Assembly: GCA_040751955.1 (NCBI GenBank)
Contig: JBFMFY010000016.1
Coordinates: forward strand, 1 to 51,858
DNA: 51,858 bases
Reading direction: 5' to 3'
Origin: SpSt-333 sp040751955
GTDB taxonomy: Bacteria; Bacteroidota; Ignavibacteria; UBA10030; UBA8401
Shown: piece by piece, positions 33,525-41,576 of the stretch
Layout: the number at the start of each line of letters is the position of its first letter
Position numbering within the stretch: the first letter of the stretch is position 1
Position numbers and translations under genes: made by a program
Notes under the pieces: generated by a model
The model's input: only the letters and a program-made list of their open reading frames with translations
Told to the model about the DNA's origin: nothing
Database searches by the model: none

Positions 33525-33655
33525 TGTCATTCCGAGCACATTCGCTTCGCTCAGCGTAAACTCCGCGAGGAATCTGGTAGAGGCGTTGGGCAACAGAATA
33601 TTCCTTACGCACGCAGGCGGATTCTTCATCCGCCTGCGGCGGATTCAGAATGACA
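33525..33655. repeat. Dispersed intergenic repeat with coding look-alike
   Basis: TGTCATTCCGAGC at the left and TTCAGAATGACA at the right form inverted ends. Near the right end TCCGCCTGCGGCGGATTC (33629-33646) is identical to a word inside the T9SS gene at 38165-38182. One frame is open across the element, but its protein sequence is repeat-derived. A TATAAT at 33491 may belong to a promoter for the following lipoprotein gene. Confidence 0.6.
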
Positions 33656-33660
33656 TTGAT

Positions 33661-35352
33661 TTGACAGCCTGCCGATTTATTATCGTTACATTCTCTGTTT
33701 TTCTTTTGCTTCTCTCCGGCTGTGCCGGTCAGCGTCCGCCGGAAGGTGGACCGGTAGATACGGAGCCTCCGCAGATTATTTCTGTCTATCCAACGCCGCA
33801 GACGACGAACTTTACGGATAATAAAATCGTACTAGAGTTCAGCGAATATGTTGACCGTCGTTCTGTAGAAGAGGCGATATTCATCTCGCCAAACATTTCG
33901 GAAACAGAATTCGACTGGAGCGGGACGGAAGTGGAACTGATCTTTCACGAAGAACTGCGGAAGAATACGACGTACGTCATTACTGTCGGGACCGACGTGA
34001 GGGATGTTCGCGCATCGAACAGGATGGCGAGTGCATTCTCCCTTTCATTTTCGACAGGGGATAAGATCGACAACGGCATGATCACAGGGAAAGTGTTCGA
34101 TGAAAAACCGGACGGGGTGATGATCTTCTCGTACCGGTTAAACGACATCAACGCCGATACACTCGATCCGAAAAAGAGCAAACCCGATTACGTGACGCAG
34201 ACGGGAAAAGAGGGAGAATTCCGTCTGACGAACATTGCGCAGGGAACGTACCGTCTCTTTGCCGTCCGCGACGAGTTCCGCAATCTGCTGTATGATCCCG
34301 AAACCGATGCGGTCGGAACAACGGAGGATGTCACGCTGACCGATTCCGATACAGTAAAAGCGGGAGTGAAATTCATTGTCACGAAAGAAGACACAACCGC
34401 TCCGCGAATCGTTTCTGCGCAGCCGACGGACGATAGCCATCTGACTGTGCAATTCAGTGAACCGATCGATACCGCAACGATGCGTGCTTCGTCATTCGCG
34501 ATCACCGACACGCTCGGACGAACGCAAATCAACGTACTCGATCTCTTTCCGGTCAATTTCCAACTAACTGCATTCACACTTGTTACAGATCAGCAGAGGG
34601 GAGACTCATTGTATCTTCTTCAGGTGGAAGAATCGGTGAGAGACAATACAGGATACGGGATGAGTCCGCTCGCACGGAACAAGATGTTTACCGGCAGCGG
34701 AGTGAAGGATACCGTTCCCGCTTCCATTCTTTTTTTGTCGGTCAAGGATTCCTCCTCCAAGATCTTCAGCGACGATCGCATCGTAATGCGGTTTTCAGAT
34801 GTCATTGACCGCTCGCGAGCAGATTCGATGATCAGGGTAATGAGAAACAAAGATTCGTCGTCTGTTCCCGTCATTCTCACATGGATGAATCGGGCAGCGG
34901 TGTCAATCAAATCTGCTAAGCCGTTCACAATCAATGAATCATACTCGCTCAGCATTGTTTGGAATTATATTGTCGATCCGTCCGGGAATGTGCGAAAAGA
35001 CAGCATCACAACGGTGCAATTTTCAATCGACGATCCGGAAAATTACGGCTCCATCGAAGGAAATTTTGCCGGCTTCGGAAGCGAGACCTCTGTGATACAG
35101 GCGGAGAATATAGTTGACAAAAAGCAGACACAGAGAAAAGTGAAGACGTCCGCCAGTGGAAAATTTGTATTTAACCGCTTACCGGAGGGGAGATACGTGT
35201 TGAAAGCATTCGATGACCGGAACAACAATTTCATCCACGATGCGGGGAAACCGTTTCCGTTCCTCCGCGCAGAACCGTTTTCAATCTATACCGACACCGT
35301 GCGTGTGCGTCCCCGCTGGCCTGTAGATGGAGTGATGTTCAGAGAGAAGTGA
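33661..35352 (+). CDS. Ig-like-domain lipoprotein with carboxypeptidase-regulatory-like ends
   Basis: A protein of about 563 residues. TTG 33661 is chosen because it opens a lipoprotein signal (FIIVTFSVFLLLLSGC); the frame further upstream is a dispersed repeat. After the lipobox Cys, GGPVDTEPPQIISVYP and NKIVLEFSEYVD mark the first Big_5-type Ig-like domain; similar domains recur at APRIVSAQPTDDSHLTVQFSEPID and PASILFLSVKDSS. The C-terminus (NRLPEGRYVLKAFDDRNNN) resembles a regulatory-like beta-sandwich. It is probably anchored in the outer membrane. Ligand unknown. A weak ribosome-binding region leaves the exact start uncertain. Confidence 0.75.
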   Translation: MTACRFIIVTFSVFLLLLSGCAGQRPPEGGPVDTEPPQIISVYPTPQTTNFTDNKIVLEFSEYVDRRSVEEAIFISPNISETEFDWSGTEVELIFHEELRKNTTYVITVGTDVRDVRASNRMASAFSLSFSTGDKIDNGMITGKVFDEKPDGVMIFSYRLNDINADTLDPKKSKPDYVTQTGKEGEFRLTNIAQGTYRLFAVRDEFRNLLYDPETDAVGTTEDVTLTDSDTVKAGVKFIVTKEDTTAPRIVSAQPTDDSHLTVQFSEPIDTATMRASSFAITDTLGRTQINVLDLFPVNFQLTAFTLVTDQQRGDSLYLLQVEESVRDNTGYGMSPLARNKMFTGSGVKDTVPASILFLSVKDSSSKIFSDDRIVMRFSDVIDRSRADSMIRVMRNKDSSSVPVILTWMNRAAVSIKSAKPFTINESYSLSIVWNYIVDPSGNVRKDSITTVQFSIDDPENYGSIEGNFAGFGSETSVIQAENIVDKKQTQRKVKTSASGKFVFNRLPEGRYVLKAFDDRNNNFIHDAGKPFPFLRAEPFSIYTDTVRVRPRWPVDGVMFREK

Positions 35353-35398
35353 CACCACTATGGTACCTTTTTTACTGAGTCACCTTGTAAAAAATATG

Positions 35399-35497
35399 GT
35401 CATACTGAGCAAGATGTCGCCGCAAAAAAAAAATCCTTTGACACATGCTGATAAAAAAATATCAACATTGCTCAGGATGACTAAAGCGGCGACATCG
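35399..35497. repeat. Dispersed intergenic inverted repeat
   Basis: GTCATACTGAGC at 35399-35410 pairs with GCTCAGGATGAC at 35470-35481, and GATGTCGCCGC pairs with GCGGCGACATC just outside. It lies between the convergent ends of the lipoprotein and SPOR genes, where it could also act as a bidirectional terminator. Confidence 0.6.
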
Positions 35498-35570
35498 CTT
35501 CGAAGTATGATTCAAAAAGCGCAATAAGGTTTTTTGAAAAATGGCGCCAGAATTTTTTAGACGCTTTTGG

Positions 35571-36131
35571 TTATTCTTCGATGTTGTTTCGTCCCGCTGT
35601 GCTGTCGATCTGCGTTGGGAGCGGTGGCTTTGGGGGCTGGTTCTTGATTACTTTATCCGGCACGATCCATGCAGCGCGGTATCCATCTGCCTGAATCTTA
35701 TCCAGCAGCGTTTTTGCTTCATACCTGTTCGAAAAATCTCCTGCGCGCACTTTATACATCGGCGATTCGTACACCGTGTAAATCCATAGGTCGGGATATC
35801 GGACGTTCAATTCATTCCGCAGCGTTATCGCCTGGTCGTACTCGGTCGTGGCGATCAATTGAACACGGAATCCCTGGAGCGTTTCCGGCAGTGCAGAAGA
35901 AGGGTTGTCGATCGCCATGCCGAATGTTTTTGCCGTGTCGGTTTTTTTGTAGAGGTACACTTCCGTATCGTAGAACGACGGCTTAAACGAGCGTTCGAAT
36001 GTGCTCAGTTTCTCTTTTCTCGGCTGATACCGGAGTGAGTCCGGCTCAACTGAAATGCTTCCCGATGGATGTAAACCGGTTATCAGGAACATCGCGGGAA
36101 AAATTGAGAAGGGGAGGAGAAAGGATTTCAT
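35571..36131 (-). CDS. SPOR-domain protein (second of tandem pair)
   Basis: A 186-residue secreted protein. ATG 36131 overlaps the previous stop (ATGA) and opens a signal peptide (MKSFLLPFSIFPAMFLITG). The C-terminal SPOR domain is seen in FRVQLIATTEYDQAITLRNEL and YKVRAGDFSNRYEAKTLLDK. SPOR domains bind denuded glycan strands of peptidoglycan, often at the division site. It pairs with the preceding SPOR lipoprotein; both probably act in the periplasm in cell-wall or division processes. Confidence 0.82.
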   Translation of the reverse strand: MKSFLLPFSIFPAMFLITGLHPSGSISVEPDSLRYQPRKEKLSTFERSFKPSFYDTEVYLYKKTDTAKTFGMAIDNPSSALPETLQGFRVQLIATTEYDQAITLRNELNVRYPDLWIYTVYESPMYKVRAGDFSNRYEAKTLLDKIQADGYRAAWIVPDKVIKNQPPKPPLPTQIDSTAGRNNIEE

Positions 36132-36724
36132 TTTTTGAACATGCAGACCCATGCTTCGGTGTACTCTTTTGGATATTGTTCCTGGATTTTTTTCAGGAAA
36201 TCTTCTGCTTCTTTCTTCGTTGCAAATCTGCCGGTGCAGATCCGTTCCATTTTAATTCCCCCTTCATACAATCGTATCATCGGCAGTTTAAATCGTTTTT
36301 GGGTTATGATGTAATTCCTGTCGGCGTTTACTTTTTTCCGATATGCACCGATCTGCACGCTGTAATATTTGGTCGGTGCTGCGGCTCGGACGGAAATTGA
36401 AGCTTTGTCGCCGTTTCCTTTTTTCCGGGTGTGGGCGGAGAGAGTATCTGCTTTGACAGTGAATCGCTTTGTGGTGGATTTAGGTACTTTCGATGTTGCT
36501 GTGTCTTGTGCGGGCTGTTCTGATTCCGCTTGTGCCGCCGGTTGTTCTGTTACTTCTTCATCTTGTGCCGGCTGCTCTTCTTCCGGAACATCTTCAACAG
36601 ATTCACCGCTGTTTCTTCCAAATGTAGAATATCCCGACGATCCGCAGCCGAAAAAAACCGCCGTTGAGAAGAAGAGTGCGATATGAAAGAATATCTTAAT
36701 AACCCCCTCCGGATGCTGTTGCAC
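36128..36724 (-). CDS. SPOR-domain lipoprotein (first of tandem pair)
   Basis: About 198 residues from GTG 36724, or 190 from an ATT at 36700 that directly follows a strong GGAGGGGG and overlaps the deoC stop. Both give a lipoprotein signal ending FFGC. A low-complexity Glu/Gln/Ala/Pro linker (about residues 40-75) leads to a C-terminal SPOR domain (KYYSVQIGAYRKKVNADRNY ... ERICTGRFATKKEAEDFLKK). It is expected to bind peptidoglycan while anchored in a membrane. It is coupled with deoC upstream and with the second SPOR gene downstream. Confidence 0.78.
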   Translation of the reverse strand: MQQHPEGVIKIFFHIALFFSTAVFFGCGSSGYSTFGRNSGESVEDVPEEEQPAQDEEVTEQPAAQAESEQPAQDTATSKVPKSTTKRFTVKADTLSAHTRKKGNGDKASISVRAAAPTKYYSVQIGAYRKKVNADRNYIITQKRFKLPMIRLYEGGIKMERICTGRFATKKEAEDFLKKIQEQYPKEYTEAWVCMFKK

Positions 36725-37571
36725 CGCTTGCAATAGCGACACTTGCACTTGCCCCTATGCGGTCGGCTCCGCTGGCGACCATTTTGAGTGCATCCTCACG
36801 TGTACGAACACCGCCGGAAGCTTTTACTCCCATTGCACTGCCGACAACGTACCGCATCAATGCGATATCTCCGGCGGTTGCTCCTCCCTTTGAGAATCCG
36901 GTCGATGTCTTCACAAAATCTGCTCCGGCACGTTTTGACAGCATGCAAGCAACAACTTTTTCGTCGTCCGTCAATAATCCTGTCTCAAGGATGACTTTGC
37001 TCAACACGCCGTACCGTTTTGCAGTGCTGACCACGGCGAAGATATCGTGTTCCACATATTCGTAATCGCCCGATTTCAACCTGCCGACGTTGATCACCAT
37101 ATCGACTTCCGTTGCGCCATTCTTGATTGCGTTCTCGGTTTCAAATGCTTTTGTTTCGCTCGACGTGGCGCCGAGTGGGAATCCGATTACGGTGCAGACC
37201 TTCACGGCAGTGTCTTTGAGAAGGGAAGCGCACAGCGGAACGTACGACGGATTAACACAGACGCTTGCGAATTGAAATTTTTTTGCCTCCGCGCAGAGTT
37301 GCTCTATTTGTTGCACCGTCGCTTCCGGTTTCAGCAGCGTATGGTCGATCATGCGGGCAAGGTTCGGTTCAACGCCCCCTTCTTTCTCCACGCCGTATCC
37401 GGCTGAAATTCGTGTGGCGCCGTTTTCGACGATGTTACGCACACCTTCCTTGTTATGGATGACGCAATGCCCGTCGGCGCAGATGCCGTCCTTACAGAGG
37501 CATTTGTGTTCTGCGGATTGTTCTTTGAGCAGCTCCGCAATGAGTTTTTCTATGATCTCTTGTCTGTTCAT
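36696..37571 (-). CDS. deoC: Deoxyribose-phosphate aldolase with Cys-rich N-terminal extension
   Basis: A 291-residue enzyme that cleaves 2-deoxyribose 5-phosphate to glyceraldehyde 3-phosphate and acetaldehyde in deoxynucleoside breakdown. The aldolase domain begins at ARMIDHTLLKPEAT; the Schiff-base lysine is in DFVKTSTGFSKGGAT and the second lysine in GVKASGGVRT. The first 70 residues are an extension, with CLCKDGICADGHC (Cys24, 26, 31, 36) resembling a small metal-binding cluster. ATG 37571 overlaps the previous stop (ATGA). It lies among envelope genes rather than in a nucleoside operon. Confidence 0.92.
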   Translation of the reverse strand: MNRQEIIEKLIAELLKEQSAEHKCLCKDGICADGHCVIHNKEGVRNIVENGATRISAGYGVEKEGGVEPNLARMIDHTLLKPEATVQQIEQLCAEAKKFQFASVCVNPSYVPLCASLLKDTAVKVCTVIGFPLGATSSETKAFETENAIKNGATEVDMVINVGRLKSGDYEYVEHDIFAVVSTAKRYGVLSKVILETGLLTDDEKVVACMLSKRAGADFVKTSTGFSKGGATAGDIALMRYVVGSAMGVKASGGVRTREDALKMVASGADRIGASASVAIASGATASGGGY

Positions 37572-37978
37572 TTCACTACTGTCATTGTTTTGACTGCTGC
37601 ATTCGATCCAGCCGTCAATCGGTAGAAATAGATTCCGGATGAAAATTGCTTCGCATCGAAGAGTACAGAATGTTTTCCCGCTTCCTGCATCTCGTGCACC
37701 AATTCCGTTACCTTCCGTCCCAGCGCATCGTACACATACAATGTTACGAAACCTGAGTGAGGAATTCCATAGTTAATTCGGGTTGCAGGATTGAACGGAT
37801 TCGGGTAATTTTGCGATAATGTGAATTGAAATGGGATTTTAGTTGCATCAACGGAAAGCGGTGGATAGGAATATCCAATTATCTGTATATCGTCCAGATA
37901 CCATCCGTCCCGCTCTTCGCCTCCATCGGATGAAAGACGGAAACGAATCGGAATCGGATTATTTGCGAATGATCTCAT
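37568..37978 (-). CDS. Truncated T9SS cargo protein (C-terminal part only)
   Basis: 136 residues without a signal peptide. It starts inside a beta-sandwich domain (PIPIRFRLSSDGGEERDGWYLDDIQI, as in M6-peptidase-like or MAM-type tails; shown as one motif at residues 9-34), then LSQNYPNPFNPATRINYGIP and GIYFYRLTAG form a T9SS type A sorting domain. A sorting domain without an export signal cannot work alone, so this is probably the remnant of a longer secreted protein. It overlaps both neighbours by ATGA, so it may still be translated. Confidence 0.65.
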   Translation of the reverse strand: MRSFANNPIPIRFRLSSDGGEERDGWYLDDIQIIGYSYPPLSVDATKIPFQFTLSQNYPNPFNPATRINYGIPHSGFVTLYVYDALGRKVTELVHEMQEAGKHSVLFDAKQFSSGIYFYRLTAGSNAAVKTMTVVK

Positions 37979-39693
37979 TTGGCTACTATCATTTTTTTTG
38001 TGGATGAAAATGTTCCCGAGGTCAACACATAATAATACACGCCGCTTGAAAGGTCACTTGCATTCATTGTGACCGTGTAGGAACCGGCAGGGAGGATCTC
38101 ATTCACCAGTGTTTTCACTTCGCGTCCGAGCATATCATACACTTTCAGTGTTACAAATCCACCTTCCGCCTGCGGCGGATTCCCCCTTTGTAAAGGGGGA
38201 TTGAGAGGGATTTCAAATTGTATTTTCGTTGCCGGATTGAAAGGATTAGGAAAATTTTGCGTGAGTGAATATCCTTTCGGCACGACGCCGCTTTGGACAA
38301 TCTTTGCACCGGTTGAGATCGGAGTGAGGGAAACATCGAATGTATCAATGATTCCCGCAATGGTTGTTACGGATTCAATACGGGCGATATATCCAGACTT
38401 CGAAAATTTTATCGTATGCATGCCAGCCGCACTTCCATATGTATATCGTCCGTTTGCGTTCGTGAGCGATTTCCTTCCCATTTCCTGAACGAGAACTTCC
38501 ACATTCTGCACGATTTGATTTGTACCGGCATCACGAACAACTCCCGTAACGTTTCCCCCGTGCTTCTCATTGACAGTTAAGACATACAAACCGGTATTCA
38601 TATCGGAGACTGCGATTTTTCCTGACGGAAAATAAGGATAGACACCCCACGCTCCGTGAAAAACAGAATTGTGTTCCGGCTGAGTTGGACCTGGATATGT
38701 GTCATAGAACGCCACTTCAATCGGATTGGAAGGATTTTTTATATCAAGCACTCTGAATCCTTCACCGTAATACGCGATGTAGATGAAATCTCCTTTTACA
38801 AACACATTATGGATACTTGCAACAGGATCAGAAGACCATGTTGCAATTTCCACCGGCGCTGTTCTGTTTGCAATGTTATAGATGTGGAGATGACCGCCTG
38901 TTACTTCTGTAGCGACGAACATGTAATTTCCATCCTCGCTCAACCATGCCTGATGTGTTCGTCCTTCTGGAGCTGTTGTTGTTTTGCTGACGATCTTCGC
39001 GGTGGTATTTTGAGTGTAATGTCCCTTAGCAGTAAAATCTACAATGTCCATTCGACCACTGTTAATTGCAGCGGCATAGAGCGTATCATTTCTGATAATA
39101 GCGTCGTGAACATACGGCGTGCTTCCTTTTCCATACGATCCGACTTGCAACGGATTCAACGGATCGGAAATATCCATGATGCGTGTTCCCCCGAAATCTC
39201 CGCCATTGGCGTAGAGGAAATGTTTTTCGATGCTCATCGTGTGGGAACGGTAGTACGGTTTTGTCCCTCCCCCGACAAGTGTATCAATCCAGACAAACAC
39301 TTTTTTAAATGAAGCGGAATCCGGTAGCGTGCTGAGATCGATGATCTGAATTCCTGCCCTTAAAGAGACATTACTTCCTTCGGCGCCAACATACAAATAA
39401 TTTTTGTACGTGCGGAATTCGTGATAATTGTATCCTGATGGCGGACCGAAATGGAAGGATACTTCCTTCAATGGAAGTTCTGTAATATCCACAATCGACG
39501 TCCCCTGCGACGTGCCGATAATGGCATACTCACGGTTCTTCACGGTGTCGGTCCATCCCCAGATTTCGGAATAATCTGCATCACCTGCGCCGCCGTCGTA
39601 CTTGTCCATCTGTCCGAACAGAGAAACATTGTAACTGATTTGTGATGCAAGCATTGAACAGAGGAAGGCGAGCAGAAGCAGTATTTTAGTCAT
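37975..39693 (-). CDS. LVIVD-repeat (choice-of-anchor B) T9SS protein
   Basis: A 572-residue secreted protein. ATG 39693 gives a signal peptide (MTKILLLLAFLCSMLASQ); a TTG at 39744 would extend it without need. Repeats of the LVIVD type follow (TSIVDITELP, IQIIDLSTLP, TRIMDISDPLNP, FRVLDIKNPSNP), expected to form a beta-propeller. Then comes a carboxypeptidase-regulatory-like domain (GVVRDAGTNQIVQNVEVLV) and a T9SS sorting domain (QNFPNPFNPATKIQFEIP ... GVYYYVLTSG). A repeat-derived segment, NPPLQRGNPPQAEGG, interrupts the sorting domain in frame. Function at the cell surface is unknown. Confidence 0.85.
   Translation of the reverse strand: MTKILLLLAFLCSMLASQISYNVSLFGQMDKYDGGAGDADYSEIWGWTDTVKNREYAIIGTSQGTSIVDITELPLKEVSFHFGPPSGYNYHEFRTYKNYLYVGAEGSNVSLRAGIQIIDLSTLPDSASFKKVFVWIDTLVGGGTKPYYRSHTMSIEKHFLYANGGDFGGTRIMDISDPLNPLQVGSYGKGSTPYVHDAIIRNDTLYAAAINSGRMDIVDFTAKGHYTQNTTAKIVSKTTTAPEGRTHQAWLSEDGNYMFVATEVTGGHLHIYNIANRTAPVEIATWSSDPVASIHNVFVKGDFIYIAYYGEGFRVLDIKNPSNPIEVAFYDTYPGPTQPEHNSVFHGAWGVYPYFPSGKIAVSDMNTGLYVLTVNEKHGGNVTGVVRDAGTNQIVQNVEVLVQEMGRKSLTNANGRYTYGSAAGMHTIKFSKSGYIARIESVTTIAGIIDTFDVSLTPISTGAKIVQSGVVPKGYSLTQNFPNPFNPATKIQFEIPLNPPLQRGNPPQAEGGFVTLKVYDMLGREVKTLVNEILPAGSYTVTMNASDLSSGVYYYVLTSGTFSSTKKMIVAK
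38165..38213. repeat. Dispersed repeat inserted in frame inside a coding sequence
   Basis: TCCGCCTGCGGCGGATTC (38165-38182) is followed by CCCCCTTTGTAAAGGGGG, a second palindrome. The first word is identical to 33629-33646 in an intergenic repeat. In the LVIVD gene it encodes about 15 extra residues that are absent from the other sorting domains in the window. Confidence 0.65.
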
Positions 39694-39740
39694 TACGTTC
39701 CGTTGATTGGTGAAGGTTGTTGTAGAAAGTATGAAAAAAA

Positions 39741-41576
39741 TCAATCCAGTGAAAGCGTAACGTGCTGCCAGCCACGCACAGAGTTACAGATGTAAAGATT
39801 ATCGGCTGTTTTCAAGTCGTTAAGCGTCAGTACCTTTTCCGAGGCATTCTTATGGCTGGTGAGGATGTCATTTCTGAAGATTCCTGGAAGAAGTCCGCAC
39901 GAAAGAGGCGGTGTGAAGAGTTGTCCATGTGATTCGATGAAAATATTCGAGATCGTTCCTTCGGTGATCTCATCACGCTCGTTCATGAAAATATAATCTG
40001 CAATATCTTCCCCCTGTGCTTTTTCCTGATAAGCATTGTAGAGCCGTCTGTTGGTTGTTTTATGAAGCAGAAACTTATCGTTGGAGTATGTCCGCTCATG
40101 TGCGATTTTGACGATCTTTTTGCTCTGCGAGGGTTGATACTCGAACGTATCCAAAACGGGGATACCCGCTTTTGTCAGTAACAGCCGAACGCGGTACTCT
40201 TTGTCCTTATGGAATGCCCGTTCCGCGACTTTCAAAGATGTCCTGATCTTTTTCATGTCGCACGAAAAGAAAAAATAGTGAGCCGATTGCTGCAGCCGCT
40301 CCAAATGCTGTTCGAGAAATGTGAACTCTTTTTTCCAAAGCATTGTCTCCAGAAGCTCAAAACGATCAAGGTCGTTCAACAGAAACGCCGCTTTGATTGC
40401 ACACTCCTCGTACTCTTTCGCAGGATCGGAATCGTGAACGATGCCGCTGCCGATTCCCAGGATTCCTCTGCTGTTATTTAAAGTGATCGTTCGAATGGCG
40501 ACGCTGAACACCGCCTCGTCGTTCGGGGAAATGAAACCGATCGCACCGCAGTACACGCCGCGCTGGTGGCGCTCCACTTCGTTGATGATCTGCATCGTCC
40601 GTATCTTCGGTGCGCCGGTGACGGAGCCGCACGGGAAGAGCGATTTGAATATCTCATAGTACGACATTTCCTGTTTCAGAGTTCCGGAAATTGTCGATGT
40701 CATTTGCAACACGGTTTCGTATTTTTCAACAGCGAACATCTCTTTCGTTTGAATGCTTCCAGTGTCGCAAATTCTTCCCAGATCGTTCCGCAGCAGATCG
40801 ACGATCATCAGATTTTCGCTCCGATTTTTCTCATCGTTCTTGAGCCATTGGATCAGTTTCTCGTCGTCGGCGAGTGTCTTTCCGCGCTGGCATGTCCCTT
40901 TCATCGGTTTGGTGGTGATCGAACGTCCTTTTCTGCGGAAGAAGAGCTCAGGTGAGAACGACAGGATCTGTGTATCGTCGAGATTAAGGAATGCGCCAAA
41001 GGGGACATGCTGTTTTTCCCGGAGAAGCAGATACAATTCGAGGTCGTCACCCGAAAAAATAAACTCGTACCTGTCCGTATAATTGACCTGATAGGTGTCT
41101 CCGCTGGTAATATATTTTTTCAGCCGTTCAACGCCGTGAAAATAAGTGCTGACCGAGATCGAAAGATGAGGGTTGAAGACCCGTATCTTTGTTGCATGAA
41201 TCTCAACATCCATCAGATCAGGAGGGATAGTGTAAGGAGTATCGTACACACCCAAATATAACAGCGGCAGCGATGTTCTGTTGTCGAATTCCCGCGTGAT
41301 CTTTTCAAAATGGTACCCGCATTCATATCCGAAATATCCTGCGATCCATTTCCCCTGCTTCAGGTAGCGCTCGATCTTGTCGAACACCGCGGGAATGTCT
41401 TTCAGTACTTTTGCCGTCAAAATATCGACGGGGGTATGGAATAAAAAATTTTGCCGGTTCTGATCGTCACGGCGTGATGATTCCAGCAGCACGGTGTTCG
41501 GCGACCGCAGTGCGGAAAATAAAAAAGCACGGTCAGTGATAAGACCGTGCTTTGGTGTTGCTTGCGAACTATCCAA
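39741..41576 (-). CDS. pabBC: Aminodeoxychorismate synthase component I fused to aminodeoxychorismate lyase
   Basis: A 611-residue fusion making p-aminobenzoate from chorismate for folate synthesis. The N-terminal part (to about 365) is PabB: SFSPELFFRRKGRSITTKPMKGT, LLRNDLGRICDTGSI, PCGSVTGAPKIRTMQIINEVE and IGSGIVHDSDPAKEYEE. The C-terminal part is PabC, a PLP-dependent lyase: FLLHKTTNRRLYNAY with the lysine, EITEGTISNIF, and LSCGLLPGIFRNDIL. The start is uncertain: TTG 41576 overlaps valS by 8 bp, but a terminator lies within the first 20 codons; GTG 41492 is the other in-frame option. Confidence 0.92.
   Translation of the reverse strand: MDSSQATPKHGLITDRAFLFSALRSPNTVLLESSRRDDQNRQNFLFHTPVDILTAKVLKDIPAVFDKIERYLKQGKWIAGYFGYECGYHFEKITREFDNRTSLPLLYLGVYDTPYTIPPDLMDVEIHATKIRVFNPHLSISVSTYFHGVERLKKYITSGDTYQVNYTDRYEFIFSGDDLELYLLLREKQHVPFGAFLNLDDTQILSFSPELFFRRKGRSITTKPMKGTCQRGKTLADDEKLIQWLKNDEKNRSENLMIVDLLRNDLGRICDTGSIQTKEMFAVEKYETVLQMTSTISGTLKQEMSYYEIFKSLFPCGSVTGAPKIRTMQIINEVERHQRGVYCGAIGFISPNDEAVFSVAIRTITLNNSRGILGIGSGIVHDSDPAKEYEECAIKAAFLLNDLDRFELLETMLWKKEFTFLEQHLERLQQSAHYFFFSCDMKKIRTSLKVAERAFHKDKEYRVRLLLTKAGIPVLDTFEYQPSQSKKIVKIAHERTYSNDKFLLHKTTNRRLYNAYQEKAQGEDIADYIFMNERDEITEGTISNIFIESHGQLFTPPLSCGLLPGIFRNDILTSHKNASEKVLTLNDLKTADNLYICNSVRGWQHVTLSLD
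41516..41553 (-). terminator. Rho-independent terminator at the end of valS, inside the pabBC 5' region
   Basis: AAAGCACGGTC (41524-41534) pairs perfectly with GACCGTGCTTT (41543-41553) around an 8-nt loop; on the minus strand a T-rich tail follows (41526-41516). It lies 16 bp after the valS stop and inside the annotated start region of pabBC. Confidence 0.85.

Noticed and set aside
33502..33660. N-terminal 53 codons ahead of the Ig-like lipoprotein
   Set aside because: They are coded by a dispersed repeat and would place the lipoprotein signal far inside the protein.
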